64,000 bases of DNA. Origin: Oscillospiraceae bacterium. GTDB taxonomy: Bacteria; Bacillota; Clostridia; Oscillospirales; Ruminococcaceae. Position numbers and translations under genes: made by a program. Below, in pieces: positions 28,582-39,003 of the stretch (the stretch's first letter is position 1; the number at the start of each line of letters is the position of its first letter). Under the pieces are notes generated by a model. The model had not been told where the DNA came from. It saw nothing but the letters and a program-made list of their open reading frames with translations, and searched no databases. The stretch is taken from the NCBI GenBank assembly GCA_017887325.1, contig JAGHIE010000007.1, positions 1-64,000 of the forward strand, read 5' to 3'.

Positions 28582-29082
28582 TTAGTTTAATTCTTGTTGT
28601 AACTTTTCATCTTTAGCAACAACTTCTGCAGTCATATCAGCTTTCATTTTTGCTAATTTATCTTGTAAATCTTTATTATAAATAGCCATCATTTGTACAG
28701 CTAAATAGCCTGCATTTTCAGCACCATCAATTGCAACAGTAGCAACTGGAATACCTTTTGGCATTTGAACTGTTGATAATAAAGCATCTAAACCATCTAA
28801 AGTAGAAGCTTTAATAGGGATACCTATTACTGGAAGAGTAGTGTGAGCAGCAAGCACACCAGCTAAATGAGCAGCTTTACCAGCAGCAGCGATAATAACA
28901 CCAAATCCATTTTCTCTAGCTTCACTTGCAAATTTACAAGCTTGTTCTGGAGTACGATGAGCAGACATAATGTGAGTTTCAACATTAATATCAAAAGATT
29001 TTAAAACATCGATAGTTTTTCTTAAAACTGGCAAATCGCTATCGCTACCCATAATAACGGCAACTTTTTTTGTTTCTGTCAT
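28582..29082 (-). CDS. purE: N5-carboxyaminoimidazole ribonucleotide mutase
   Basis: VAVIMGSDSDLPV, SAHRTPEQA, AAAGKAAHLAGVLAAHTTLPVIG. Confidence 0.98.
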   Translation of the reverse strand: MTETKKVAVIMGSDSDLPVLRKTIDVLKSFDINVETHIMSAHRTPEQACKFASEARENGFGVIIAAAGKAAHLAGVLAAHTTLPVIGIPIKASTLDGLDALLSTVQMPKGIPVATVAIDGAENAGYLAVQMMAIYNKDLQDKLAKMKADMTAEVVAKDEKLQQELN

Positions 29083-29110
29083 AAATACAACACCCTTTCA
29101 AAAAACAAAT

Positions 29111-29138
29111 AAAGCTACGACAAAATAGTCGTAGCTTT
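29111..29138 (-). terminator. terminator/attenuator-like hairpin between small ORF and purE
   Basis: 11-bp perfect stem AAAGCTACGAC-tatttt-GTCGTAGCTTT followed by U-rich run on minus strand. Confidence 0.75.
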
Positions 29139-29146
29139 AGATATAC

Positions 29147-29365
29147 TTATACAATTATACAGTGGTACCCTTTAGATACACTTACACCTATAAAATTAGT
29201 TGCAACAATTTTGTATGCACTTGTCCCAGTATGTGAGTTTTGGCACACATTACCATAATACATTGCACCTATAGACTTATTTTTATTTGCAAGTATACAG
29301 AGAAGTTTTTGTAAAAAATAATTTACATATGAAAATGATTTATCATTGGAAATAGATAATTTCAT
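29147..29365 (-). CDS. small protein of unknown function (72 aa) in the purE leader region
   Basis: ATG preceded by AAAGGAGGAG SD; MKLSISNDKSFSYVNYFLQKLLCILANKNKSIGAMYYGNVCQNSHTGTSAYKIVATNFIGVSVSKGYHCIIV. Confidence 0.6.
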   Translation of the reverse strand: MKLSISNDKSFSYVNYFLQKLLCILANKNKSIGAMYYGNVCQNSHTGTSAYKIVATNFIGVSVSKGYHCIIV

Positions 29366-29407
29366 ATTTACTCCTCCTTTTAATACAAGCACTAAAAATA
29401 CAATCTA

Positions 29408-29436
29408 ATTTTACAATAAAAATGCAAATAAATCAA
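29408..29436 (-). promoter_or_regulatory. predicted sigma-A-type promoter upstream of small ORF/purE
   Basis: Minus strand TTGATT-N17-TAAAAT. Confidence 0.5.
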
Positions 29437-29500
29437 TATAATTAAATGTTAAAAAAATAATAAAAAATATGCTCTTTATGTTGAATTTACACAATTAATG

Positions 29501-29529
29501 TTGACTAAAATAGTATAAAGATATATACT
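29501..29529 (+). promoter_or_regulatory. predicted sigma-A-type promoter of GNAT gene
   Basis: TTGACT-N17-TATACT. Confidence 0.65.
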
Positions 29530-29563
29530 AATGAGAAAAAATATAATTTATGGGTGAATTAAA

Positions 29564-30013
29564 ATGAAAGATTTTGAGATTAAATTAATGAATAAAAATA
29601 TGCTAGATGAGTGTATAGATTTATTTATGGACACTTTTTCAAAAGAACCATGGAATGATGAGTATGAGTCAAGAAATCAAGTTGAAACATTTTTTAAAAA
29701 TTCTTTTGAAAATAATTATTTTTTAGGATATGTTTTAATTATAGATGAAAAAATAAAAGGAATAAGTATGGGATTTAAAAAAGCTTGGCTTAAAGGAATG
29801 GAGTATTACATAGATACATTTTGTATAGACTATGATTTACAGGGAAAAGGTTGGGGAAGTTTATTTATAAAACAAGTAGAAGAAACTATTAGTAAAGATG
29901 GATTAAATGCAATAATTTTAAATACAAGTATAGATTATCCGGCTTTCGATTTCTATAATAAGAATAGTTATAAGTGTATAGATGATTTAAGAATATTGGC
30001 TAAAGATTTATAA
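29564..30013 (+). CDS. GNAT-family N-acetyltransferase
   Basis: DTFCIDYDLQGKGWGSLFIKQVEE acetyl-CoA loop pattern, FYNKNSYK. Confidence 0.85.
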   Translation: MKDFEIKLMNKNMLDECIDLFMDTFSKEPWNDEYESRNQVETFFKNSFENNYFLGYVLIIDEKIKGISMGFKKAWLKGMEYYIDTFCIDYDLQGKGWGSLFIKQVEETISKDGLNAIILNTSIDYPAFDFYNKNSYKCIDDLRILAKDL

Positions 30014-30047
30014 AAAAAGCAATAGGTGTGAAACCTATTGCTTTTTT
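30013..30047. terminator. bidirectional terminator
   Basis: AAAAAAGCAATAGG-tgtgaaa-CCTATTGCTTTTTT. Confidence 0.85.
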
Positions 30048-30054
30048 AAATATA

Positions 30055-31026
30055 TTATTTATCAGAATTTTTAAATAATTCACTAGCACTTGTTGCAAGA
30101 CCAGCAAAACTTTGAATATCACTAGGAACAATAATTTTTGTTGCTTGACCGTCAGCAGCTTTGCCAAATGCTTCTAAGCTCTTTAATGCTAATACTTTAT
30201 CAGAAGGGTTAGCTTGATTTAACATTTCAATACTTTGAGCCAATGCTTTTTGTACCATTTCAATAGCTTCAGCTTCACCTTGAGCTTCTCTGATTTTTTG
30301 TTCTTTTACAGCTTCAGCGTGTAAGATAGTAGCTTGTTTTTCAGCTTCAGCTTTTAAGATTTCACTTTCTTTTCTAGCTTCAGCTTCAAGAATTTGAGCT
30401 TGTTTTTTACCTTCTGCAACTAAGATAGAAGATTTCTTTTCACCTTCAGCTCTTAACATTGTTTCTCTACGTTCACGTTCTGCTTTCATTTGTTTTTCCA
30501 TAGAATCTTGGATTTCAGCAGGTGGAATAATGTTTTTAAGTTCAACACGATTTACTTTGATACCCCAACGGTCTGTTGCTTGGTCTAAAGTAGATGTGAT
30601 TTGAGTATTAATATAGTCACGAGAAGTTAAAGTATGGTCTAATTCTAGTTCACCAATAATGTTACGTAATGTTGTAGCAGTTAAATTTTCTATTGCTGAA
30701 ATAGGACGTTCAACACCATATGTGTATAATTTTGCATCTGTTACTTGATAGAATACAACTGTATCAATTTGCATTGTAACATTATCTTTTGTAATAACAG
30801 GTTGAGGTTTAAAATCAACAACATGTTCTTTTAAAGAAACTTTTTTTGCAATTCTGTCTAAGAAAGGAACAAGGAAGTGAACACCTGTAGACCATGTTGT
30901 ATGGTAAGAACCAAGTCTTTCTACTACAAATTCTTGAGCTTGTGGAACAATTTTTATTCTAGTTACTATGAATAATACAATAAATAGAATAACAGCTAAT
31001 ACAATTAAAAATGTGATGTTTGGCAT
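30055..31026 (-). CDS. SPFH/band 7 membrane protein (stomatin/QmcA-like)
   Basis: RIKIVPQAQEFVVERLGSYHTTWSTGVHFLVPFLDRI; long Ala/Glu coiled coil. Confidence 0.92.
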   Translation of the reverse strand: MPNITFLIVLAVILFIVLFIVTRIKIVPQAQEFVVERLGSYHTTWSTGVHFLVPFLDRIAKKVSLKEHVVDFKPQPVITKDNVTMQIDTVVFYQVTDAKLYTYGVERPISAIENLTATTLRNIIGELELDHTLTSRDYINTQITSTLDQATDRWGIKVNRVELKNIIPPAEIQDSMEKQMKAERERRETMLRAEGEKKSSILVAEGKKQAQILEAEARKESEILKAEAEKQATILHAEAVKEQKIREAQGEAEAIEMVQKALAQSIEMLNQANPSDKVLALKSLEAFGKAADGQATKIIVPSDIQSFAGLATSASELFKNSDK

Positions 31027-31046
31027 AATAAAAACTCCTTTACATA

Positions 31047-31478
31047 TTAAATTTTTTCAACAAAGGCTGTAACACCTTTAATTTCTCTTATAACGACAAC
31101 ACTATTTGCTGGGATAATTACCTTGTCATCAATACTTCTAGCATTCCATGTTAAACCAGAAACAGATAACCTTCCAGTTCCTTTGATATTATCAACTTCT
31201 TCTGTTAAAATACCTTCTTTACCAACAAAGCTATCAGTATTAGTTTTTTCATGTTTAAATTTGATGAACTTTTTAAATACAGGTCTAGTTAGTAAAAGTG
31301 ATATTATTGAAACAGCTAAAAATACAATAATTTGTATTAAGATAGAATCAGTAAAGCAGGAAACAATTAAAGAAACTAAAGCCCCTAATGCAAACCAAAT
31401 TGATACAATTTGTGCTGTAACTGTTTCAACAATTACAAAAATAATAAATAAAATAGCCCACACAATTATTTCGGTCAT
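31047..31478 (-). CDS. NfeD-like membrane protein
   Basis: TM segments plus C-terminal OB domain (GKEGILTEEVDNIKGTGRLSVSGLTWNARS); adjacent to SPFH gene. Confidence 0.85.
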   Translation of the reverse strand: MTEIIVWAILFIIFVIVETVTAQIVSIWFALGALVSLIVSCFTDSILIQIIVFLAVSIISLLLTRPVFKKFIKFKHEKTNTDSFVGKEGILTEEVDNIKGTGRLSVSGLTWNARSIDDKVIIPANSVVVIREIKGVTAFVEKI

Positions 31479-31762
31479 AATATCCCTCCTCAATATAATA
31501 TTATTATAAATTATATTAACATAATAATATCAGATTTGTTGAAAATTTACAATATATAATATTTAATTAAATATAAAATACAAAAATTTTTGTATGTGAT
31601 AAGTATATCATTAAGGGTATATTTAATCAAAGTTAAAAAAACATCAAAAATGACTAAAAAAGCTTAAAAACAGTCAAATTTTACAAGCAAATATCTCCCG
31701 TATACTCTAGATAACTCTAATATACTCTAAAATGCTTTTAAATATGATTTTGAGATAAAAAC

Positions 31763-31795
31763 AAAAAGCATATCGGATTTTCCGATATGCTTTTT
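31763..31795 (-). terminator. intrinsic terminator of murC
   Basis: AAAAAGCATATCGGA-TTCCGATATGCTTTTT palindrome. Confidence 0.85.
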
Positions 31796-31796
31796 A

Positions 31797-33170
31797 CTAT
31801 TTTTCAAGTTTATCAATAATCATATGTGCACATTTATTTACATCACCACAACCTAAAGTAATAATCAAATCTCCAGGTTGAGCAATTGAAACAACATAAT
31901 CAGAAATTTCATCAAATTCAGGATACCATACACAGTTTGGTATTTTTTCAGCCAAATCCTTTGTGTAAATACCAATAGTATTTTTTTCTCGTGACCCCAT
32001 GATTTCTGATAATACAACAATATCAGCTATTTGTAAAACTTTAGCAAAATCATCTAAAAGTCTTGCTGTTCTTGAGTATGTGAATGGTTGGTGTACAGCA
32101 ATAACTCTTTTAAAATTCATAGATTTACCAGCTTCTAGTGTAACTTTTATTTCAGCTGGGTGATGAGCATAATCATCAACAACAGTTATATCATTTTTGT
32201 GATATAACACTTCAAATCTTCTTCCAGCACCTTTAAAGTTTTTCATACCAATATTTAATTTATCTGCACTAACTCCGGATATATAAGCACAAGCACATGC
32301 AGAAACAGCATTTAAAATGTTGTGTGTACCTGGAACAAATAAATCAATAGAAGTTAAAAATTGTCCTTTATGCATCAAATCAAAAGTTGTATGAACGCCT
32401 TGTTGTTTTACTATATTTGTAGGGTAAAAATCATTTGTATCAGAAAAACCAAATGTATATTTAGTTTTATCTATACCATCAACTGCTTTATGAGAATTTT
32501 CATCATCACCATTAAAAACGATACATTTTGTAGCAGAAGAAGCAAATTTATTAAATGAAGCTATTAAATTATCCATATTTTTGAAATAATCCATGTGGTC
32601 TTCATCAATGTTCAAAATAAGAGCTATATCAGGTGATAATTTTAAGAATGTATCAACAAATTCACAAGCTTCACATACCATATGTTCGCTTTTACCTATT
32701 CTACCAGAACCATCAATAGATTTTAACTTTCCACCAATAACAACAGTTGGGTCAGTATCAGCGTCCATCATAATTTGAGTAAGCATTGCTGAGGTTGTAG
32801 TTTTTCCGTGAGTACCACTTACACAGATAGCATTTTTAAAATAAGTAGATAAAATACCTAATAACTCACTTCTTTCTAAAACAGGAACACCACTAGCTTT
32901 AGCAGCAATAAGCTCAGGATTATCAGACATAATAGCTGCAGTGTGAACGATTAAGTCTGCACCTTCTATATTTTCACTTCTTTGTCCTAAAAATACTGGA
33001 ATACCCATTTCTTTTACTTTTTCTAATGTATCAGTAGGGTTATTGTCAGAACCTGTAAGATAATAACCTTGTGCATGTAAAATTTGAGCTAAAGGATACA
33101 TTCCAGATCCACCAATACCTATAAAGTGTATATGTTTCTTTCCATCAAGAATGCTATTTTCTAAATTCAT
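31797..33170 (-). CDS. murC: UDP-N-acetylmuramate--L-alanine ligase
   Basis: HFIGIGGSGMYPLAQIL, VSGTHGKTTTSAM, DDYAHHPAEI. Confidence 0.98.
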   Translation of the reverse strand: MNLENSILDGKKHIHFIGIGGSGMYPLAQILHAQGYYLTGSDNNPTDTLEKVKEMGIPVFLGQRSENIEGADLIVHTAAIMSDNPELIAAKASGVPVLERSELLGILSTYFKNAICVSGTHGKTTTSAMLTQIMMDADTDPTVVIGGKLKSIDGSGRIGKSEHMVCEACEFVDTFLKLSPDIALILNIDEDHMDYFKNMDNLIASFNKFASSATKCIVFNGDDENSHKAVDGIDKTKYTFGFSDTNDFYPTNIVKQQGVHTTFDLMHKGQFLTSIDLFVPGTHNILNAVSACACAYISGVSADKLNIGMKNFKGAGRRFEVLYHKNDITVVDDYAHHPAEIKVTLEAGKSMNFKRVIAVHQPFTYSRTARLLDDFAKVLQIADIVVLSEIMGSREKNTIGIYTKDLAEKIPNCVWYPEFDEISDYVVSIAQPGDLIITLGCGDVNKCAHMIIDKLEK

Positions 33171-33356
33171 TATTATTCCTCCAAATTTATGTACTAATAT
33201 ATTTTAATCTAATCTTAGATAGAATATGATAAATACTTAATAATAGTATTATATCACAATTATATATAAAATAATAGTTAAAATTGGGACTTTCACAAAA
33301 ATAGTATTGTAAGAATAAACTAAGAATATATGATAACAAAAATGGAGGTTATGACT

Positions 33357-34256
33357 ATGCAAATAAAAGATGTGTTAGTTGTTGGTGGAGATTTAAGACA
33401 GATATATCTTGCAAATAGACTGTCCCAAATAAATAAAAATGACGTGCAGTATAGAGTATATGCTTACGCTTTGGAAAAAAATGCAGATAGTTTAGAGAAT
33501 GTAACAGTAGTAGATAAAATAGAGCAAATTAAAAAAAATATAGATATTGTAATATTACCAATGCCAGTACTAGATATAAAAGAAAATATAAATACACCAT
33601 TATCAGATTTGGTTGTTAAAACAAAGAATATTATTCAAATAGTTGAGGATAATTGTATAGTATTTGGAGGAAAAATACCAAAAGATTTAATTAAAAGCTT
33701 TGATGATAAAAATATAAGATGTTTTGATTATTTACAAAGAGAAGAACTAGCAGTACATAATGCCATACCAACTGCAGAGGGAACATTGCAGATTATTATG
33801 GAGGAAACAGCCAAAACAATATTTGGAAGCAATATATTAATAGTAGGTGCAGGAAGAATATCAAAAATATTGAGAAAGTATTTAGTTGGACTTGGTGCAA
33901 ATGTAATTGTAAGTGCAAGAAAAGCAGAAGATTATGCTTGGATAGAAACAGATAGATGCAAATTTATAAATAATAAAAATATAAAAAACGTTGTAAAAGA
34001 TGTTGATGTAATTATAAATACTGTTCCAGTAAAAATATTGGATAAAGATATTTTAACACAGATAAATAACGAGACATTGATAATTGATTTAGCGTCAAAA
34101 CCAGGTGGGGTTGATTTTGAAACAGCAAAGCGATTGGGAAAGAAAACAATATGGGCGTTATCTTTACCAGGTAAAGTAGCCCCTATTACAGCTGGTCACA
34201 TTATTTTAAATACAATATTAAACATATTAGAAGAGTTGGAGGAAAAACATGAATAA
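33357..34256 (+). CDS. spoVFA: dipicolinate synthase subunit A
   Basis: VLVVGGDLRQIYLANRL, NAIPTAEGTLQIIMEET, LIVGAGRISKIL, ALSLPGKVAPITAG. Confidence 0.92.
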   Translation: MQIKDVLVVGGDLRQIYLANRLSQINKNDVQYRVYAYALEKNADSLENVTVVDKIEQIKKNIDIVILPMPVLDIKENINTPLSDLVVKTKNIIQIVEDNCIVFGGKIPKDLIKSFDDKNIRCFDYLQREELAVHNAIPTAEGTLQIIMEETAKTIFGSNILIVGAGRISKILRKYLVGLGANVIVSARKAEDYAWIETDRCKFINNKNIKNVVKDVDVIINTVPVKILDKDILTQINNETLIIDLASKPGGVDFETAKRLGKKTIWALSLPGKVAPITAGHIILNTILNILEELEEKHE

Positions 34257-34839
34257 AGTGAGAGTAGGATTTGCTTTAACTGGTTCATTCTGTACATTTG
34301 CAGAAGTAATAAAGCAAATTGAGTTGTTAGCAAAAGATTATGATATTATTCCTATTATGTCATTTAATGCTTCAAATTTAGATACAAGATTTGGAAAAGC
34401 TAGTGAGCATATAGATAAAATAGAAAAAATTACAGGGAAAAAGGTTATAAAAACTATAGAAGAAGCAGAACCAATAGGCCCTAAAAATATGACAGATATT
34501 ATGGTGGTTGCTCCTTGTACTGGCAATACTTTAGCAAAATTGAGTTGGTCTATAACAGATACACCAGTAACAATGGCAGTAAAATCTCATTTGAGAAATA
34601 ATAGGCCTGTAATTATTGCTGTTTCTACAAATGATGCTTTAAGTGGAAGCGCAAAGAATATTGGTGCATTACAAAATACTAAAAATTATTACTTTGTGCC
34701 TTACAGACAGGATAATTATAAAGTTAAACCAACATCTATTGTGGCTGATTTTTGTAAAATATCAGATACAATAGAATATGTGTTGCAAAATAACAAACAA
34801 ATACAACCAATTATTGATAACATAAGTCATAGTAAATGA
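34249..34839 (+). CDS. spoVFB: dipicolinate synthase subunit B
   Basis: VGFALTGSFCTFAEVI, VVAPCTGNTLAKLSWSITDTPVTMAVKSHLRN flavoprotein. Confidence 0.93.
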   Translation: MNKVRVGFALTGSFCTFAEVIKQIELLAKDYDIIPIMSFNASNLDTRFGKASEHIDKIEKITGKKVIKTIEEAEPIGPKNMTDIMVVAPCTGNTLAKLSWSITDTPVTMAVKSHLRNNRPVIIAVSTNDALSGSAKNIGALQNTKNYYFVPYRQDNYKVKPTSIVADFCKISDTIEYVLQNNKQIQPIIDNISHSK

Positions 34840-34845
34840 TACATA

Positions 34846-34877
34846 AAAAGCATATAGATATATTCTATATGCTTTTT
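34846..34877 (+). terminator. intrinsic terminator of spoVFAB
   Basis: AAAAAGCATATAGA-tatat-TCTATATGCTTTTT. Confidence 0.85.
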
Positions 34878-35038
34878 GTTAAAATTGACAAAAATATTTT
34901 AATAAAATCGTGCTCGTGAACGTAAAACGGCTTTTTTAAACCTTGTTTTAAACGGAAATATCATATAATTTTGTATAGAATACACAAAATTAATATTTGT
35001 AAAGTAGCGTTAAAAGGAAAAAGTGTTCAAAAAAACAG

Positions 35039-35067
35039 TTGACGAAATATTATTATAGTTATATAAT
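35039..35067 (+). promoter_or_regulatory. predicted sigma-A-type promoter
   Basis: TTGACG-N17-TATAAT. Confidence 0.75.
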
Positions 35068-35112
35068 CAAGAAAAAAGGTGATTAAAGTGAAAAAAGTAA
35101 GGGGTTTTAAAA

Positions 35113-35766
35113 ATGAGATTTTTTATTGATACTGCTAATATAGAAGATATCAAAAAAGCTAATGATATGGGAGTTATTTGTGGCGTTACAACAAATCCAT
35201 CATTGATAGCAAAAGAGGGTAGAGATTTTAATGAAGCTATAAAAGAGATAGCAAGTATTGTTGATGGCCCTATTAGTGGTGAAGTTAAGCCTACTACATT
35301 AGATGCAGAAAAGATGATAGAAGAAGGTAGAGAAATAGCAAAAATACATAAAAATATGGTTGTAAAAATTCCTATGACAACAGAAGGTTTAAAAGCAATA
35401 AAAGTTTTAAACAAAGAAGGAATAAAAACAAATGCAACACTTATTTTTACAGCTAATCAAGCTTTATTAGCTGCAAGAGCAGGGGCAACATATGTATCTC
35501 CTTTCTTAGGAAGACTAGATGATATATCTACTTGTGGAACTGATTTAATAAAGACAATATCAAAAATATTTAAAGAACATAATATAGATTGTCAAATTAT
35601 ATCAGCAAGTGTGAGAAATCCTATGCACGTAATGGATTGTGCTTTAGCAGGTGCAGATATCGCAACAGTGCCTTATAGTGTTATAGAGCAAATGACAAAA
35701 CATCCTTTAACAGATGAAGGAATAAAGAAATTCCAAAAAGACTATTTATCAGTTTTTAAAGACTAA
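35113..35766 (+). CDS. fructose-6-phosphate aldolase / transaldolase-like
   Basis: [71 protein letters not shown]. Confidence 0.95.
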   Translation: MRFFIDTANIEDIKKANDMGVICGVTTNPSLIAKEGRDFNEAIKEIASIVDGPISGEVKPTTLDAEKMIEEGREIAKIHKNMVVKIPMTTEGLKAIKVLNKEGIKTNATLIFTANQALLAARAGATYVSPFLGRLDDISTCGTDLIKTISKIFKEHNIDCQIISASVRNPMHVMDCALAGADIATVPYSVIEQMTKHPLTDEGIKKFQKDYLSVFKD

Positions 35767-35807
35767 TAAAAAAATCCTACTTTTAATAAGTAGGATTTTT
35801 TATTTAT

Positions 35808-36965
35808 TTATATTTCAACATCTGCTTGATAATCAACACCGTCTAATTCAAAACCAAACATTTGATAGAAATCTTTCCAGTAACCGTCAATATCAGCACA
35901 GTCGTTTAAGTTTTCGTCAGAAATAACATTCCAAATTTCTGAAACTTTTGATTGTACATCTTCACGCATTTCCCAGTCATCTAGTCTGAATTGACCTTTA
36001 TCATCTACAACAGGGTTTTCAACATATAGTTTTTGATTAAATAGTCTATACATTTGTTCAATACAGCCTTCGTGTAAGTTCATTTCCTTCATAACTTTAT
36101 ATAAGATAGAAATGTATAAAGGTACAATAGGAATTGCAGCACTTGATTGAGTAACTAAAGCTTTATTAACTGCAATATATGAATGTAAATTTTTATCTGC
36201 AAAGTCTTTGTTTAGTTTTACAGATGTATCATATAAGTGCTTTTTAGCCATACCAATAGAGCCATTTAGATACATTGGGTGAGTTAAAACAGGACCAATA
36301 TAAGAGTAAGCCATTGTAACAGCATTATCAGCTAAAACACCTGCTTCGCTTAAAGCAACTATCCAGTCATTCCAGTCTTCTCCACCCATAACTTTTATTG
36401 TGTTTTCAATTTCTTCATCAGTAGCTGGGTCAATAGTAATTTCAGATACTTTTCTAGCCATTAAATCAATTGTTTTATTTGTGTAGCTATCACCAGTAGT
36501 TTTTAAAACAGAACTATATGTTTTATCTAAAACTGTACGGCGAGGTGCAGCAAGGCTATAAACTACCATGTCAACTTTTCCTAAAGTTTCTTTTATAAGT
36601 TCAATAGTTTGATCTTTAACTTCTTTTGAAAAAGCATCGCCATTAATAGTTTTAGCGATTAAACCTTCAGCAGTAGCAAATTCTTCGAATGCTTTATTGT
36701 TATAATATCCAGCACTACCAGTTCTTTTTCCTGAGCCTTCTTTTTCAAAAGAAACACCGATTGTGTCAGCACCACAAGAAAAAGCAGCAGTTATTCTAGA
36801 AGCTAGTCCATATCCAGTAGAACAGCCAATAACTAAAACTTTTTTTGCACCATTTGTTTTAGGTTGTGATTTTACATAATTAATTTGATTTTCTACATTT
36901 TTTCTACATCCTATTGGGTGAGATGTAGTACAAATAAATCCTCTTATTTTTGGTTGAATAATCAT
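35808..36965 (-). CDS. fabV: trans-2-enoyl-CoA/ACP reductase (FabV family)
   Basis: MIIQPKIRGFICTTSHPIGC, VIGCSTGYGLASRI, GAGYYN-like GSAGYYNNKAFE. Confidence 0.95.
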   Translation of the reverse strand: MIIQPKIRGFICTTSHPIGCRKNVENQINYVKSQPKTNGAKKVLVIGCSTGYGLASRITAAFSCGADTIGVSFEKEGSGKRTGSAGYYNNKAFEEFATAEGLIAKTINGDAFSKEVKDQTIELIKETLGKVDMVVYSLAAPRRTVLDKTYSSVLKTTGDSYTNKTIDLMARKVSEITIDPATDEEIENTIKVMGGEDWNDWIVALSEAGVLADNAVTMAYSYIGPVLTHPMYLNGSIGMAKKHLYDTSVKLNKDFADKNLHSYIAVNKALVTQSSAAIPIVPLYISILYKVMKEMNLHEGCIEQMYRLFNQKLYVENPVVDDKGQFRLDDWEMREDVQSKVSEIWNVISDENLNDCADIDGYWKDFYQMFGFELDGVDYQADVEI

Positions 36966-36988
36966 TTGTAATACTCCTTTGCTTTATG

Positions 36989-37738
36989 TTAGAAAAGATT
37001 AAAATCTTCTATATTTGATACTTTACCATCAGTAAAAGTAACTTCTATATATGAGTTTTCTATATTATATTCAGATGGCCATGTGACAATTACCGTATTA
37101 TCTTGAGTTGATGTGATAATTCCATCGCCACCTATTATATAGCTTACTTGTGAATAGTCCATGCCAATGGATAATTTTTTAAATTCTTCTATTGATACCC
37201 CGTTAGGATAGACACTTGTATAATCTTTTTCCTCTGGAACATTAAATTCGGGTGGAATATAATCATCATATTCTGGAAATGTGAAATTAGATGAATATGA
37301 TACTGTATTTTTATTAATTATATTAAATACTGAATAAAAAGTAGAGATAAATGAAAAAATAGTCATTATACATGCCAAGATAATAAGAATACAAGGTACT
37401 AATAATTTTCTTTTATTATCATTATTTTTATTGTTTTGGTAATTATAAGTTACTTGGTTAAAATCATTATTTGCTGTATTGTTAGAATTATAAAAATTAT
37501 TATATTGGTTATTTTTATAATTATTATCATCAAAAGGTTTTAAATTTTTACCACAATATGGGCAAAATTTACTATCTTGATTTAATTTATGTCCGCAATA
37601 ACCACAATAATTAACTTTTTCATTATTACTATCTTCTTTTAAAAAATCATTATTATAGTTATTTGAATTGCTATGGTCATAATCACAGTTTGGACATTTA
37701 TATCCAATATGTTCTTTTCCACAATTTGGGCACAACAT
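36989..37738 (-). CDS. zinc-ribbon membrane protein of unknown function
   Basis: Two CxxC zinc ribbons (MLCPNCGKEHIGYKCPNC; NYCGYCGHKLNQDSKFCPYCG), Asn-rich linker, one TM, C-terminal SmpA/OmlA-like segment. Confidence 0.75.
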   Translation of the reverse strand: MLCPNCGKEHIGYKCPNCDYDHSNSNNYNNDFLKEDSNNEKVNYCGYCGHKLNQDSKFCPYCGKNLKPFDDNNYKNNQYNNFYNSNNTANNDFNQVTYNYQNNKNNDNKRKLLVPCILIILACIMTIFSFISTFYSVFNIINKNTVSYSSNFTFPEYDDYIPPEFNVPEEKDYTSVYPNGVSIEEFKKLSIGMDYSQVSYIIGGDGIITSTQDNTVIVTWPSEYNIENSYIEVTFTDGKVSNIEDFNLF

Positions 37739-37911
37739 GGCTAAACACTCCTTATTTGAGTATAGTACTAAAACATTATATCAAAAATACAAAAAAATGT
37801 AAAACAAATATTCTTATATTTATAAAAATAAATATATATACTTTTTTACAAAAATAGTATATTATATAAATGTGAAAAATACATGTAAAATAAATAGAAA
37901 AGAGGTATATT

Positions 37912-38817
37912 ATGATAGATGTTGTAATTATTGGAGCAGGGACAGCTGGTTTAACAGCTGCATTATATGCAAATAGAGCAGGACTTAAAGTTTTGGTTAT
38001 AGAAAAATTGATGTTTGGTGGACAAATTACAAATACACCAGTAATTGAAAATTACCCAGCAATACCAAATGTTTCTGGGTTTGATTTTGTTCAAACACTA
38101 TATAAACAAGCTATAACAGACTTTAAAACACCTATTGTATATGAAGAAATAAAAGAATGTGATTTTGATTCAGATATAAAAAAAATAACAACAAATAAAA
38201 ATGTATACGAAGCTAAAACTGTGATAATAGCAGCAGGTGCAGAGCACAGAATGTTAGGTTGTACAGGGGAAAAAGAATATAAAGGAATGGGCGTTAGCTA
38301 CTGTGCAACTTGCGATGGTGCATTTTTTAGAGGCAAGAGTGTTTGTGTAGTTGGTGGTGGTAATACAGCATTACAAGATGCTAAATATTTATCTAACCAC
38401 TGTGAAAAAGTTTATTTAATTCACAGGAGAGATACTTTCAGAGCTACAAAAATAGAAGTTGAAAGTGCGTTAAAAAAAGAAAACATAATACCTGTATATG
38501 ATAGTGTAGTTGAGGAAATATACGGAGAAAAAGGTCAAGTACATGGAGTAAAAGTAAAAAATACAAAAACATCTGATGTTCAAGATATAAAAGTAGATGG
38601 TGTATTTGTAGCAGTAGGATTAGCTCCAAGTAGCGACAAATTTGATGTATTATGTGATGATAGTGGATATATAGTAGCAGGTGAAGATTGTAAAACAAAT
38701 AAAAAAGGTGTATTTGTTGCAGGTGACATAAGAACTAAGAAGGTTAGACAATTAGTTACTGCAGCAGCAGATGGTGCAGTAAGTGCTGAAAATGCTTTGG
38801 AATACATTAATAAATAA
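37912..38817 (+). CDS. trxB: thioredoxin-disulfide reductase
   Basis: IIGAGTAGLTAALYANRAGL, CATCDGAFF redox motif, VFVAGDIR. Confidence 0.95.
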   Translation: MIDVVIIGAGTAGLTAALYANRAGLKVLVIEKLMFGGQITNTPVIENYPAIPNVSGFDFVQTLYKQAITDFKTPIVYEEIKECDFDSDIKKITTNKNVYEAKTVIIAAGAEHRMLGCTGEKEYKGMGVSYCATCDGAFFRGKSVCVVGGGNTALQDAKYLSNHCEKVYLIHRRDTFRATKIEVESALKKENIIPVYDSVVEEIYGEKGQVHGVKVKNTKTSDVQDIKVDGVFVAVGLAPSSDKFDVLCDDSGYIVAGEDCKTNKKGVFVAGDIRTKKVRQLVTAAADGAVSAENALEYINK

Positions 38818-39003
38818 ATGTATATAGAGGTAGAGTTATTTGAACTCTACCTCTATTTTTGTAATATTTTGTAGAAAATTGTAAAATAAACAATTTTATT
38901 GATTTTTACACAAATATTAACAATAAAAAAAGTAATATTTCACAAATTTTTTTACCGTGTAGTATTGCAAAAACTTTACAATATGTATATAATAAAATAA
39001 ACA

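Noticed and set aside
28540-29480. Guanine/purine riboswitch upstream of the pur operon
   Set aside because: No recognisable conserved riboswitch core was found in the minus-strand leader by eye; an Rfam scan would be needed to exclude it fully.
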